Shown: one piece after another, positions 30,897-40,598 of the stretch
How positions within the stretch are numbered: the stretch's first letter is position 1
Layout of the letters: every line of letters begins with the position of its first letter
Origin: UBA1426 sp052034085
GTDB taxonomy: Bacteria; Bacillota; Clostridia; Peptostreptococcales; Anaerovoracaceae
Length of the DNA: 64,000 nucleotides
NCBI GenBank assembly: GCA_052034085.1
Contig: JBPOJA010000009.1
Span: 1-64,000, forward strand
Direction of reading: 5' to 3'
Notes under the pieces: generated by a model
Database searches by the model: none
What the model was told of the DNA's origin: nothing
The model's input: only the letters and a program-made list of their open reading frames with translations
Program-made: the position numbers and the translations under genes

Positions 30897-30972
30897 GCCC
30901 AGATAGCTCAGTTGGTAGAGCAGTGGACTGAAAATCCACGTGTCGCTGGTTCGATTCCGGCTCTGGGCACCA
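30897..30972 (+). tRNA. tRNA-Phe (GAA)
   Basis: Acceptor GCCCAGA pairs TCTGGGC; anticodon loop CTGAAAA on GTGGA/TCCAC; encoded ACCA end. Last of the array. Confidence 0.95.
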
Positions 30973-30975
30973 GGA

Positions 30976-31012
30976 TAGCCGATTGTGACATGTTCCGATC
31001 GGTTATTTTTTA
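30976..31012 (+). terminator. Terminator of the tRNA array
   Basis: TAGCCGAT (30976-30983) pairs with ATCGGTTA (30998-31005, one G-T pair), followed by a T-rich run. It begins four bases after the last tRNA. Confidence 0.8.
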
Positions 31013-31027
31013 TTTTTTGATGTCATG

Positions 31028-31036
31028 TGTTATAAT
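31028..31036 (+). promoter_or_regulatory. Extended -10 promoter of the nucleoside kinase gene
   Basis: TG-T-TATAAT is a perfect extended -10 element. No good -35 is present, which is normal for this promoter class. It follows the tRNA terminator. Confidence 0.55.
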
Positions 31037-31079
31037 ATTCATTATTTGATTCCTGAAACTAAAAGGAGCAGCTGTTGAG

Positions 31080-32744
31080 ATGATTAAGATAGAATTGATA
31101 AAAGAAGTCGGCACTGAGCCTGTACATATTGAGGTTGAAGAATGCATAACGCTGGAAGAACTGGTGAAACAGTACGGTGAAGGAGCCCCTTACCGGATTC
31201 TTGCGGCACGGGTAAATAACAAAAATGAGGAGCTAACCAAAAAGATTGAAAAGGATTCCAAAGTGGTGTTTCTGGACCTGCGCGATATTGCAGTTTCAAG
31301 GATTTACCAGAACAGTGTGTCATTTTTATATCTTAAGGCTGTTTATGATGTGCTTGGAAACGTGAAGGTGGGCATTGAGAATTCTCTTCATAAAGGCGTA
31401 TATACCGAAATCAAAACTCATGAGCCCTTAAAAGTTGAAGATGTGGAAAAAATTGAAGAACGCATGTGGGAAATAGTCCGGGAGGACATACCCCTCATTA
31501 AACTCCGTCTGGACAGGGATCAGGCCATGAGGTTGTTTGCGGCAGGCAATCACGAGATTAAAATGAGAATGCTGGAAAGGGCCCCTGATGTTAAGTCCCT
31601 TCCAATATACTCATGTGGCGGATTCATGAATTTTTTCTATGGCAAAATGGTCCCTTCCACAGGTTACATTGAACATTTTGAAGTAAGAAAATACAGAAAT
31701 GGTGTTCTTGTAAGATTTCCCGACAGGGCAAACCCCGATCAGGTGCCACCTTTCAAAGATGACGGGAAATTGTACCAGGCTTTCGGAGAGGCCAAGCGTT
31801 GGGGCAATCTCATGGGGATTTCCTATGCCGAAGACTTAAACGAAAAAATTGAAACAGGCGAATATAAGGAAATAATCCAGATATCCGAAGCCCTGCATGA
31901 AAAGAAAATCGCTTATATAGCCGATGAAATAAAAAAACAGAAAAAGAGGGTGATCCTGATTTCGGGGCCCTCATCTTCCGGAAAGACTTCTTTTGCCAGA
32001 AGGCTGATTATCCAGCTGAGGGTAGCAGGCGAACACCCCCTTTATATAGGCATGGATGATTACTTTCTCGACAGGCACCAGACCCCCCTTCTGCCTGACG
32101 GCAGTCCAAATTTTGAAGACCTTGAGGCTCTGGATATTGAGCTGTTTGAAAGAAATATCAATGACCTGCTCATGGGAAAGGAAGTCGATCTGCCATCCTT
32201 TGATTTTATAGAGGGCAAAAAGAGCTATGGCCAGAGAATAATAAAGGCGAACAGAAATCAGCCCCTGGTTATTGAAGGAATACACAGCCTGAACAGGGAG
32301 ACGACCAAGGCTATCAAAGAAGACCTGAAATATAAAATTTATATAAGCCCGTTTACGCAGCTGAACATTGACAACCACAACAGGATACCCACCACCGATG
32401 CCAGATTTTTGAGGCGGATTGTGAGAGACCATCAGTTCAGAGGTTACAGCGCAGACAAAACAATAACCCAATGGGTAAAGGTAAGGGACGGCGAAGACAA
32501 GAATATCTTCCCCTTCAACGATGAGGCGGATATGCTTTTCAACTCAGCACACATCTATGAGCTGCCTGTGCTGAGAAAATATGCAGAACCCATGCTTAAA
32601 GAAATCAGCCAGGATAATGAGGCCTACAGCGAAGCAGTACGATTGCTGCGTTTTCTGGCTTTCTTCAAGATGATTGAAGATGATTCGTACATTCCCAACA
32701 ATTCCATAATAAGAGAATTCATAGGCGGAAGTATTTTGGTTTAG
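31080..32744 (+). CDS. TGS-domain nucleoside (uridine-type) kinase
   Basis: A 554-residue cytoplasmic kinase with the compound architecture seen in Clostridia: an N-terminal TGS-like domain (about 1-65), a domain resembling the second additional domain of threonyl-tRNA synthetase (about 80-230), and a C-terminal uridine-kinase-like P-loop domain with Walker A GPSSSGKTS (about residues 296-304) and the DDYFLDR segment. It phosphorylates a nucleoside; substrate within the group is not certain. AAAGGAG lies before the ATG. The following two genes act on pseudouridine, so the cluster looks like nucleoside salvage. Confidence 0.9.
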   Translation: MIKIELIKEVGTEPVHIEVEECITLEELVKQYGEGAPYRILAARVNNKNEELTKKIEKDSKVVFLDLRDIAVSRIYQNSVSFLYLKAVYDVLGNVKVGIENSLHKGVYTEIKTHEPLKVEDVEKIEERMWEIVREDIPLIKLRLDRDQAMRLFAAGNHEIKMRMLERAPDVKSLPIYSCGGFMNFFYGKMVPSTGYIEHFEVRKYRNGVLVRFPDRANPDQVPPFKDDGKLYQAFGEAKRWGNLMGISYAEDLNEKIETGEYKEIIQISEALHEKKIAYIADEIKKQKKRVILISGPSSSGKTSFARRLIIQLRVAGEHPLYIGMDDYFLDRHQTPLLPDGSPNFEDLEALDIELFERNINDLLMGKEVDLPSFDFIEGKKSYGQRIIKANRNQPLVIEGIHSLNRETTKAIKEDLKYKIYISPFTQLNIDNHNRIPTTDARFLRRIVRDHQFRGYSADKTITQWVKVRDGEDKNIFPFNDEADMLFNSAHIYELPVLRKYAEPMLKEISQDNEAYSEAVRLLRFLAFFKMIEDDSYIPNNSIIREFIGGSILV

Positions 32745-32757
32745 GGGAAGGAAGATA

Positions 32758-33678
32758 ATGAGTGAAGTAATCGTAATAGGCGGAGTGACCGCAGATATTG
32801 AAGGCAGGCCATACGGCATGCTGGTACATGCGGATTCCAACCCGGGCACCATAAGCATTACCTTCGGCGGGGTAGGCAGAAATATTTCTGAAAATCTGGC
32901 AAGGATAGGCGTGCCCACAAGTTTCATTTCTGTAGTAGGAGATGACTTGATGGGCGGTTTGGCGCTCAGGGAATTGTCTGATTTAGGCGTTGATATTTCC
33001 AGGGTGGAAGTATCCAAAACTGAGAGTACTGCAATTTATATTTCCATACTTGATATTGTTGGTGATATGGAGCTGGCCCTTAGCAATATGGACGCTCTGG
33101 AGAAAATTTCAGAAGATCTTATAGAAAGAGCTGTTGGGGACCTGGGTGATGCAAAAATGGTGGCCCTTGACACAAATCTCCAGGAAGAGAGCCTGGCATA
33201 TGCAGTAAAAAAGCTGGGAGAAAAGCCCCTTTTTCTGGATCCGGTTTCCACAGTGAAAGCTGCCAGGGCAAAAAATCTTCTGGGTCATTTTCACACAATA
33301 AAACCTAACAGAGCCGAGGCAGAAATACTTCTGGATATGGAAATCCGGGATCCCGAGGCATTGAAACAGGCCGGACAGGCCTTCATCGAAAAAGGTGTAA
33401 AAAGAGCATTCATAAGCCTTTCTGCAGGAGGAGTATATTATACGGACGGACAGGATTCGGGCATGATAAGACCTTATGGAAAAATACCCGAAGGGGGTTC
33501 TGCCACAGGAGCAGGAGATGCCTTTTCTGCAGGGACAATATATGGATTTCTTAATAATATGAGCATGGAAAATACGGCGCATTTTGCCATGGCCATGTCA
33601 TCCATGGCGGTGGAGTCAAAGTCAGCCGTCAATCCCAAAGTTACGCTTGAAGAGATTAACAGGAGGATTAAAGGATAA
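32758..33678 (+). CDS. psuK: PfkB-family kinase, probable pseudouridine kinase
   Basis: A 306-residue ribokinase-fold enzyme. The PfkB signatures are present: GGVGRNISENLARIG near residues 39-53 and the C-terminal GGSATGAGDAFSAG with the catalytic Asp. It phosphorylates a sugar or nucleoside. The next gene, 1 base away, is a pseudouridine-5'-phosphate glycosidase, and this pair forms the pseudouridine degradation route (pseudouridine to its 5'-phosphate, then uracil and ribose 5-phosphate). Assignment as PsuK rests on that pairing. Confidence 0.88.
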   Translation: MSEVIVIGGVTADIEGRPYGMLVHADSNPGTISITFGGVGRNISENLARIGVPTSFISVVGDDLMGGLALRELSDLGVDISRVEVSKTESTAIYISILDIVGDMELALSNMDALEKISEDLIERAVGDLGDAKMVALDTNLQEESLAYAVKKLGEKPLFLDPVSTVKAARAKNLLGHFHTIKPNRAEAEILLDMEIRDPEALKQAGQAFIEKGVKRAFISLSAGGVYYTDGQDSGMIRPYGKIPEGGSATGAGDAFSAGTIYGFLNNMSMENTAHFAMAMSSMAVESKSAVNPKVTLEEINRRIKG

Positions 33679-33679
33679 G

Positions 33680-34600
33680 ATGAGAAAATATATGGATTTT
33701 AACCCTGAAGTCAGGGAGGCTCTGGAGAAAGGTAAACCGGTCATAGCGCTGGAGTCCACCATTATTGCCCACGGCATGCCTTATCCAAAAAATGTGGAGA
33801 CAGCCAGTGTCGTCGAGGATACCATCAGAAGCAAAGGGGCTGTTCCAGCCACCATAGGAATAATCAGAGGGCGGTTAAAAGTGGGGCTTACTGCCGAAGA
33901 AATTGAATATCTGGCTAAGGCCGAAGGCGTTGTAAAAGTCAGCAGAAGAGATTTTCCCCTGGTCATTTCTCAGAAAAAGGACGGAGCCACTACGGTTGCA
34001 GGCACAATGATGGTGGCCCACGAAGCGGGCATATCGATTTTCGTTACCGGAGGAATAGGCGGTGTTCACAGGGGCGCCTCAGAAAGCTTTGACATATCGG
34101 CAGACCTGGAAGAACTTAAAAATACAGATGTGACTGTAGTTTGCGCAGGAGTCAAATCCATTCTGGATATTGGCGGAACACTGGAATATCTGGAAACAGG
34201 CGGAGTCCCGGTAATTACCTACGGATCTGATGAATTTCCGGCCTTCTACAGCAGAAATAGCGGTTTCCCTGCGGAAATGATTATGGACAGCTCTGAGGCC
34301 ATAGGCGAATTTCTGCATGTCAAAAAAGAACTGGGACTGAAGGGCGGAACCGTTGTGGCATGCCCTATCCCGGAAGAACACCAGATAGAGTTTGATGTTA
34401 TTGATAAAACGATTCAGGAAGCACTGGAAGAAAGTAAAATCAAGGGTATCAGCGGCAAAAGAATAACCCCCTTTCTGCTGGACAGGATAAAGGAACTTAC
34501 TGAAGGCAAAAGCCTCCGGGCCAACATAGAGCTGGTTATCAACAATGCCGCAGTAGGCGGTGAAATCGCCTCAGCGTTTTCTAGGTTTCAGGAAAGATAA
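33680..34600 (+). CDS. psuG: Pseudouridine-5'-phosphate glycosidase
   Basis: A 306-residue enzyme that reversibly splits pseudouridine 5'-phosphate into uracil and ribose 5-phosphate. Family marks are ALESTIIAHGMPYP at about residues 23-36, TVAGTMMVAHEAGI, FVTGGIGGVHRG and the lysine of VCAGVKSILDIG. ATG 33680 starts the conserved N-terminus; an upstream in-frame ATG at 33584 lies inside psuK and is not needed. Confidence 0.95.
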   Translation: MRKYMDFNPEVREALEKGKPVIALESTIIAHGMPYPKNVETASVVEDTIRSKGAVPATIGIIRGRLKVGLTAEEIEYLAKAEGVVKVSRRDFPLVISQKKDGATTVAGTMMVAHEAGISIFVTGGIGGVHRGASESFDISADLEELKNTDVTVVCAGVKSILDIGGTLEYLETGGVPVITYGSDEFPAFYSRNSGFPAEMIMDSSEAIGEFLHVKKELGLKGGTVVACPIPEEHQIEFDVIDKTIQEALEESKIKGISGKRITPFLLDRIKELTEGKSLRANIELVINNAAVGGEIASAFSRFQER

Positions 34601-34658
34601 AGCGGGTATCAAAGTAAACGAAGATATTACTTTAAATAAAATAGGAGGAGAAAGGTAT

Positions 34659-35195
34659 ATGAAAGATCTTAAGGGAACCAAAACTTTGGAAAATCTCCTT
34701 GTTGCTTTTGCCGGAGAATCCCAGGCCAGAAACAAATACACCTATTATGCTTCCAAGGCAAAGAAAGAAGGATATGAGCAGATTGCAAATATCTTTTTGG
34801 AGACTGCCGGAAACGAAAAGGAGCATGCGGAGCTGTGGTTCAAGCTTGCCCATGGCATTGGAACCACCGAAGAAAACCTGCTGGATGCGGCTGAAGGTGA
34901 AAACTACGAGTGGACCACCATGTACAAGGAAATGGCTCAGGTGGCAAGAGAAGAAGGCTTTATGGACATAGCTTTCCAGATGGAAGGCGTTGCAGCCATT
35001 GAAAAGGAGCACGAAGAAAGATACAGGGCTCTGGCGGAAAACGTAAGAAACGGGAAGGTCTTTGAAAAAGATGAGGAAGTCCTGTGGCAGTGCGCCAACT
35101 GCGGCCATCAGTACAGGGGCAAAAAGGCTCTTGAAATCTGCCCGGTTTGCAAGCATGCAAAGGCATATTTCCAGGTAAAAGCAGAGAACTATTAA
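34659..35195 (+). CDS. rbr: Rubrerythrin
   Basis: A 178-residue non-heme iron peroxidase protecting anaerobes from hydrogen peroxide. An N-terminal ferritin-like diiron domain holds ESQARNKYTYY, ETAGNEKEHA and AIEKEHEERY; the C-terminal rubredoxin-like domain has CANCGHQ and CPVCKHAKAYF for one iron. ATG 34659 follows ATAGGAGGAG. An upstream in-frame start would run into psuG and is rejected. Confidence 0.96.
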   Translation: MKDLKGTKTLENLLVAFAGESQARNKYTYYASKAKKEGYEQIANIFLETAGNEKEHAELWFKLAHGIGTTEENLLDAAEGENYEWTTMYKEMAQVAREEGFMDIAFQMEGVAAIEKEHEERYRALAENVRNGKVFEKDEEVLWQCANCGHQYRGKKALEICPVCKHAKAYFQVKAENY

Positions 35196-35220
35196 TTGCA
35201 AAAGTAATTCCGGAAAACGA

Positions 35221-35260
35221 AAGGCGGGAGTGGGAAACTATCTCCCGCCTTCCCTTTATT
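35221..35260 (+). terminator. Terminator after rubrerythrin
   Basis: AAGGCGGGAG (35221-35230) pairs with CTCCCGCCTT (35242-35251), followed by a T-rich stretch. It separates the rubrerythrin and helicase transcripts. Confidence 0.85.
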
Positions 35261-35313
35261 CTGCCCGGCCTCTGTGTTAAAATGGTCTGGGTACGGAAGC
35301 CTAAGGAGGGCAA

Positions 35314-37542
35314 ATGGACAATTTAAACAAAGAGCAGAAAAAGGCCGTGATGCATAAAGACGGGCCCCTGCTGGTGCTGGCCGGGGCAGGCAGCGGCAAG
35401 ACCAAAATGATGACCCACAGAATAGCTCATCTCATCCGGGAAGGTGTTTCGCCCTATGAAATACTGGCAGTGACCTTTACAAATAAAGCTGCGGGAGAAA
35501 TGAAGTCAAGGGTTGAAGCGCTGGTTGGTGAAATCAGGGGCATGTGGATTCAGACTTTTCATTCAGCCTGCCTGAGAATACTCCGCATTCACGCGGAAGG
35601 TATAGGTTACAGCCGGGATTTCGTGGTTTACGACCCCGCAGACCAGAAAACTGTTGTGAAAAATGCCATGAAAGAGCTGAAAGTAGATGAAAAGCTGTAT
35701 AAACCGGCATATTTTCTTACCATAATAAGTGATTGCAAGAATAAGGGCATGGACCCTGATGAATATGAGAAATTGAATGAATCCAATCCCCGGTCAAAGA
35801 CGGCGGCAGAGGTTTACAGGTACTACGAAAAAACGCTCCGGGCAAATATGGCTATGGATTTTGACGATTTACTTATAAAAACCGTGGAGCTCTTTAAAAA
35901 AAAACCTGATGTACTGGAGCATTATCAGAAAAAATTTAAATATATCATGGTGGACGAGTATCAGGATACTAACAGAGTCCAATATGACTTTTTGAGACTT
36001 CTGGCCAAAGCCCACAACAATATCTGTGTTGTGGGGGACGATGATCAATGCATTTACCAGTGGCGGGGAGCAGACATCAGCAATATTCTGGATTTTGAAG
36101 AGGATTTCAAAGGAGCAAAGGTTATAAAGCTTGAGAAAAACTACCGTTCATACGGAAATATTCTGGCTGCCGCAAATTCGGTTATTACCAACAACCGGGG
36201 GCGGAAAGGGAAAAAACTCTGGACCGATAAAAGCAGTGGCGAAAAAGTGCAGTATTTCAGAGCAGAAAACGACAAGATGGAAGCAGGATATGTGGCATCA
36301 CAGATAGACAGGCTTAAAACATCTGACATGGAATACTCAGACTTTGCAATACTGTACAGGACAAATGTGCAGTCCAGACTTTTTGAAGAAGCACTCAGAT
36401 ACCGGGGCATACCCTACAGGATTTTGTCGGGCATAAGATATTATGACAGGAAAGAAGTCAAGGACATGGTTGCTTATATGCGCCTGGTGCAGAACCCCTA
36501 TGATGACCTTTCCCTGGAAAGAATTATCAACGAACCGAAAAGAGGGGTGGGCGCAAAAACTCTGGAAAAATTAAGGGCATTGGCACTTGTCACCCAAAAA
36601 AGTATTCTGGAAACTTTGGAGGACGAAGATATAACAGATGGTCTTGGGGGAAAAGCCGGAGAAAGCCTTAAGGAGCTGGTAAAAGTCATTAAAGGACTCT
36701 CAGATAAAAGAGACAATTTGAGAATCTCCGATATATATGACGGACTACTGGTGAAAACAGGATATCTTCAGTCGCTGAAAGCTCAAAACACCATAGAGTC
36801 GGAAAGCCGCATTGAAAACCTGCTGGAATTCAAATCCGTTATTTATGATTATGAAAAGCAAAAAGAACTGGAGGGTGAGGAAGGGAGCCTTCACGATTTC
36901 ATGGAATCAATAGCCCTGATGGCGGAAGTCGACAATTTTGATCCAGATGAAAACGCAGTGGTGCTGATGACGCTGCACAGTGCCAAAGGCCTGGAGTTTC
37001 CGGTGGTTTTTATGGTGGGCATGGAGGACGGACTTTTTCCCGGATGGAGGGCATTTGAGGAAAGAGGGGAGCAGGGAATCGAGGAAGAGAGGCGGCTCTG
37101 CTATGTGGGAATGACCAGGGCCATGGAAAGGCTGTACCTTACCGGAGCTGAAGAAAGAACCATTTATGGAAAAACTGATTACACCAGAGAGTCCATGTTT
37201 TTAAGAGAGATAGACAGAAGGTTCATGGAAGGACATAGTGTAGATATCAGAAAATCAGCCGTCACGTTTGGAAATATTGTCGACAGCTTCAAAGATCCTT
37301 ATCCGTCGGAAAGCGAGATATTTAAGCCTTTTGCAAGTTTGAAGAAAACCAGGGAAATAGCTGATGGCTTTGGTACGCTGATGGAAATAGAAGAAGGCAG
37401 CAGGGTCGAACACAGAAAATTTGGCCCCGGCACTGTGCTGAATATAAATGATAAGATTGTTAGTGTGCATTTCGACAGCGGGGAAACAAAGAAGCTGGCT
37501 TTGGATATAGCTCCCCTCAAATTAATCGAAGAGAATTGTTGA
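35314..37542 (+). CDS. pcrA: ATP-dependent DNA helicase PcrA/UvrD
   Basis: A 742-residue superfamily 1A 3'-5' helicase for repair and replication restart. Motif I GAGSGKT (about residues 24-30), motif Ia TFTNKAA, motif II VDEYQDTN, motif III GDDDQCIYQWRGA, motif IV YRSYGNI, motif V LHSAKGLEFPVVF and motif VI EERRLCYVGMTRA are all readable. A PcrA-type C-terminal tail with FGPGTVLNI follows. AAGGAGG precedes the ATG. pcrA followed by ligA is the usual Firmicute order. Confidence 0.97.
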   Translation: MDNLNKEQKKAVMHKDGPLLVLAGAGSGKTKMMTHRIAHLIREGVSPYEILAVTFTNKAAGEMKSRVEALVGEIRGMWIQTFHSACLRILRIHAEGIGYSRDFVVYDPADQKTVVKNAMKELKVDEKLYKPAYFLTIISDCKNKGMDPDEYEKLNESNPRSKTAAEVYRYYEKTLRANMAMDFDDLLIKTVELFKKKPDVLEHYQKKFKYIMVDEYQDTNRVQYDFLRLLAKAHNNICVVGDDDQCIYQWRGADISNILDFEEDFKGAKVIKLEKNYRSYGNILAAANSVITNNRGRKGKKLWTDKSSGEKVQYFRAENDKMEAGYVASQIDRLKTSDMEYSDFAILYRTNVQSRLFEEALRYRGIPYRILSGIRYYDRKEVKDMVAYMRLVQNPYDDLSLERIINEPKRGVGAKTLEKLRALALVTQKSILETLEDEDITDGLGGKAGESLKELVKVIKGLSDKRDNLRISDIYDGLLVKTGYLQSLKAQNTIESESRIENLLEFKSVIYDYEKQKELEGEEGSLHDFMESIALMAEVDNFDPDENAVVLMTLHSAKGLEFPVVFMVGMEDGLFPGWRAFEERGEQGIEEERRLCYVGMTRAMERLYLTGAEERTIYGKTDYTRESMFLREIDRRFMEGHSVDIRKSAVTFGNIVDSFKDPYPSESEIFKPFASLKKTREIADGFGTLMEIEEGSRVEHRKFGPGTVLNINDKIVSVHFDSGETKKLALDIAPLKLIEENC

Positions 37543-37571
37543 AGAAAAATATTTAAAAAGGATCCTATGAT

Positions 37572-39560
37572 ATGGATGAGAATAAACTGACTGAACTGAA
37601 GGAATTGACCAGGACTCTTGCAGAGGCGGCAAGAGCTTACTACAGGGACAGCAGGGAGATTATGTCCAACCTAGAGTACGACTCCTTGTATGACCGCCTG
37701 GTCTCCCTGGAAAAAGAGCTGGGCGTTACGCTGGCGGGGAGTCCCACAGAAAAAGTTGGCTACGAGCTTTCAGAGGAGTTACCCAAAGAAAACCATGAGA
37801 AACCCATGCTTTCACTGGATAAGACCAAGGATAAAGATGCTCTTTCCGAATGGCTGGGCGATAAAACTGGTTTGCTTTCGTGGAAAATGGACGGAATCAC
37901 AATAGTACTTACCTATGAAAATGGGTCGCTGACAAAAGCTGTAACCAGAGGCAACGGAGTGACAGGAGAGGTTGTTACTAATAATGCCAGGGTTTTCGTA
38001 AATCTGCCGCTGAAAATACCGTATAAAGGGAGGCTGACTCTGAGAGGGGAAGCTGTAATAAGCTATAGAGATTTTGACAGGATAAACGATAGCCTGCCTG
38101 AAGGCGAAGCCAAATACAAAAATCCGAGAAATCTCTGCAGCGGTTCAGTGAGACAATTGAATAATGAAATTACAGCTCAGCGTAGCGTTCACTTCATGGC
38201 GTTTGGACTGGTGGATGCAGTTGACGGAGATCTTCCTGAATTTGCAGATTCAAGAAAAGTGCAGCTGAACTGGCTGGCAGGCCAGGGTTTTGACACAGTG
38301 GAATTCATTGAAGTCAACAGTAACAACCTAGCCGAAGTGGTTGAAGAATTCAGCTCAGGAGTTGGGAAATATGAATTTCCCACAGATGGACTCGTACTTA
38401 TTTACGATGATATCAGTTACGGCGAAAGTCTGGGGGCTACAGCTAAATTTCCCCGGGATGCCATAGCATTTAAATGGAAGGACGAAATCAGGGAAACAAC
38501 CCTTCTGGACATAGAATGGAGTCCCTCGAGGACGGGGCAAATCAACCCGATTGCCATATTCGAGCCCGTGGAGCTGGAAGGCACTACAGTAAAAAGGGCT
38601 TCTGTCCATAACCTCAGCATTATGGAGGAGCTGAAGCTTGGAATAGGCGATGAAATCAGAGTTTACAAGGCAAACATGATAATACCCCAGGTGGCTGAAA
38701 ACCTGACTCAAAGCGGTCCGGCCGGAATTCCCGACAGATGTCCGGCCTGCGGCGAAGCATCCCACATCAAAGAAGAAAACCGGGTTAAAACCCTCTACTG
38801 CCTAAATGAGGATTGCCCTGCCAAACATATAAAATCCTATACCCATTTCGTCAGCAGGGACGCAATGGGGATAGACGGTTTGTCAGAAGCTACGGTAGAA
38901 AAATTTATCGGGAAGGGCTTTATAAGGGAATATGCCGATATATTTGTAATAGACAGGCACAGGGACGAAATAATCGCAATGGAAGGTTTTGGCGAAAAGT
39001 CATACGAAAAATTATGGGAAGCCATACAAACAGCGAAAAAAACAACTGCTGTGAGGCTTCTATACAGTCTGGGCATTCCTAATATCGGACTGACAAACGC
39101 CAAGGCTATAAGCGGATTTTTTGGTAACGATTGGGATAAAATTCAGAGGGCCACTTCTGAAGAGCTTACATCTATCTACGGTGTAGGTGAAAAGATGGCA
39201 GATACATATATCGATTATTTCAGTAAAGAAAAAAATAAAAAGATTATTGAAGATTTGCTCAGGGTTATTGAGTTTACAGACAAAGGTAATGCCGGACGGG
39301 AAGGGAACAAGCCTTTTGCCGGCCTGAATTTTGTGATAACCGGAAGTCTTAAGACCTATAAAAACAGGGGAGAATTGAAAGCTTATATAGAGAGCATGGG
39401 GGGTAGCACGGGAGACAATGTTAGCAGAGAAACAGACTACTTAATAAATAACGATATTCTGTCCTCATCTTCGAAAAATAAAAAAGCCAAAGAACTGGGC
39501 ATCAAAATTATAAGCGAAAAAGAATTTAACATTTTAGCAGAAAAAAGCAAACAGGAGTGA
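37572..39560 (+). CDS. ligA: NAD-dependent DNA ligase
   Basis: A 662-residue ligase sealing nicks in DNA. The adenylated lysine is in SWKMDG (about residues 101-106). An OB fold, a four-Cys zinc finger (CPACG..., CLNEDCP), helix-hairpin-helix units (GFGEKS, GVGEKM) and a BRCT domain (about 585-660) follow in normal order. The first Ia domain is present but shorter in the YDxLxxEL segment (YDSLYDRL). It lies 30 bases after pcrA. Length is normal. Confidence 0.96.
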   Translation: MDENKLTELKELTRTLAEAARAYYRDSREIMSNLEYDSLYDRLVSLEKELGVTLAGSPTEKVGYELSEELPKENHEKPMLSLDKTKDKDALSEWLGDKTGLLSWKMDGITIVLTYENGSLTKAVTRGNGVTGEVVTNNARVFVNLPLKIPYKGRLTLRGEAVISYRDFDRINDSLPEGEAKYKNPRNLCSGSVRQLNNEITAQRSVHFMAFGLVDAVDGDLPEFADSRKVQLNWLAGQGFDTVEFIEVNSNNLAEVVEEFSSGVGKYEFPTDGLVLIYDDISYGESLGATAKFPRDAIAFKWKDEIRETTLLDIEWSPSRTGQINPIAIFEPVELEGTTVKRASVHNLSIMEELKLGIGDEIRVYKANMIIPQVAENLTQSGPAGIPDRCPACGEASHIKEENRVKTLYCLNEDCPAKHIKSYTHFVSRDAMGIDGLSEATVEKFIGKGFIREYADIFVIDRHRDEIIAMEGFGEKSYEKLWEAIQTAKKTTAVRLLYSLGIPNIGLTNAKAISGFFGNDWDKIQRATSEELTSIYGVGEKMADTYIDYFSKEKNKKIIEDLLRVIEFTDKGNAGREGNKPFAGLNFVITGSLKTYKNRGELKAYIESMGGSTGDNVSRETDYLINNDILSSSSKNKKAKELGIKIISEKEFNILAEKSKQE

Positions 39561-39564
39561 GACA

Positions 39565-40566
39565 ATGAAAACCGGAAAACTGGACAGCAAACTCTTAGAA
39601 GATATTGTATTCAGGCATTTAAGTCACAAAAGGCCCGAAGTTCTGACCAGGGCAGGAATAGGAGAGGATTGTGCAGTCATAGATTTTGGAAATTATGATT
39701 GTGTACTTTCTACGGATCCCATAACGGGAGCAGTTTCCGATATAGGCAGGCTGTCGGTGCATATATCATGCAACGATATTGCATCGAAGGGAATAGAGCC
39801 CCTTGGCTTGCTTTTAGCCTGCATGCTGCCGGAAGGAACCACTGTGGAAGAAATTGACATCATCATGGCTCAGGCAGGGGAAGCGGCAAGGGAGCTCAAC
39901 GTGGAAATAATAGGTGGCCATACCGAGATAACCGGAGCAGTCAATACACCTGTAATTGTTTCCACGGCAGTAGGAAGAGCACTGAAAGGCCAGGTTCAGG
40001 GAGCTGAGAACATGAGATTCGGCGATTATATTTTAATGACAAAGGGAGCCGGAATCGAAGGTGCCGGCATAATCGCCGCAGATTTCGGTCACGAGCTGGA
40101 ATCAGTGCTTACGGAAGAAGAGATTTCTGAGGCTCTGGCCCTGCTCGACCAGGTTTCCGTTGTGAAAGAGGGGGTAATCGCAGGTGGCATAGGAACTTCC
40201 GGCATGCATGACATAACTGAAGGGGGGGTTTTAGGCGCAGTATGGGAAATGTGCCAGGTTTCGCGAAAAGGTGCCAAAATATACTATGATGCAATACCCA
40301 TAAAACCTCTGGTGGCAAAGATCTGTAACCACTTCAATATTGACCCGTTAAGGTTAATTTCCAGCGGCAGCATGCTGATTGTGGTTTCTCCGGATAAAAA
40401 AGATGAAATGGAAAGTGCAATCAGGGCAGCGGGTATAGAAGTAAGTTGCATCGGGCAAGTTACAGAAAACGATGGAGAGTGTGTTCTGATTAAAGACGAA
40501 AAAAGCCAAATAATCGACCCCCCCGGTTCAGACGAATTATATAAAGTAGTTTTTTCAAACAGTTGA
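39565..40566 (+). CDS. AIR-synthase-like (HypE/ThiL-type) ATP-binding protein
   Basis: A 333-residue protein with the PurM/HypE/ThiL fold, enzymes that phosphorylate or activate a substrate using ATP. GIGEDCAVIDF, STDPITGAVSDIGRLSVHISCNDIASKGIEPLG and GGHTEIT are the usual ATP-binding and metal sites. It starts 4 bases after ligA, so it is co-translated. It is not HypE (no C-terminal PRIC-type Cys tail) and lacks neighbours that would mark ThiL or PurM. The specific reaction is unknown. Confidence 0.85.
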   Translation: MKTGKLDSKLLEDIVFRHLSHKRPEVLTRAGIGEDCAVIDFGNYDCVLSTDPITGAVSDIGRLSVHISCNDIASKGIEPLGLLLACMLPEGTTVEEIDIIMAQAGEAARELNVEIIGGHTEITGAVNTPVIVSTAVGRALKGQVQGAENMRFGDYILMTKGAGIEGAGIIAADFGHELESVLTEEEISEALALLDQVSVVKEGVIAGGIGTSGMHDITEGGVLGAVWEMCQVSRKGAKIYYDAIPIKPLVAKICNHFNIDPLRLISSGSMLIVVSPDKKDEMESAIRAAGIEVSCIGQVTENDGECVLIKDEKSQIIDPPGSDELYKVVFSNS

Positions 40567-40591
40567 CCCGCTCAGGGGCTTCCTATATAAT
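40563..40591 (+). promoter_or_regulatory. Promoter of the SRP RNA gene
   Basis: TTGACC (40563-40568), a 17-base spacer and TATAAT (40586-40591) make a near-consensus promoter. Its -35 box overlaps the stop codon of the AIR-synthase-like gene. Confidence 0.85.
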
Positions 40592-40598
40592 TACAGGG

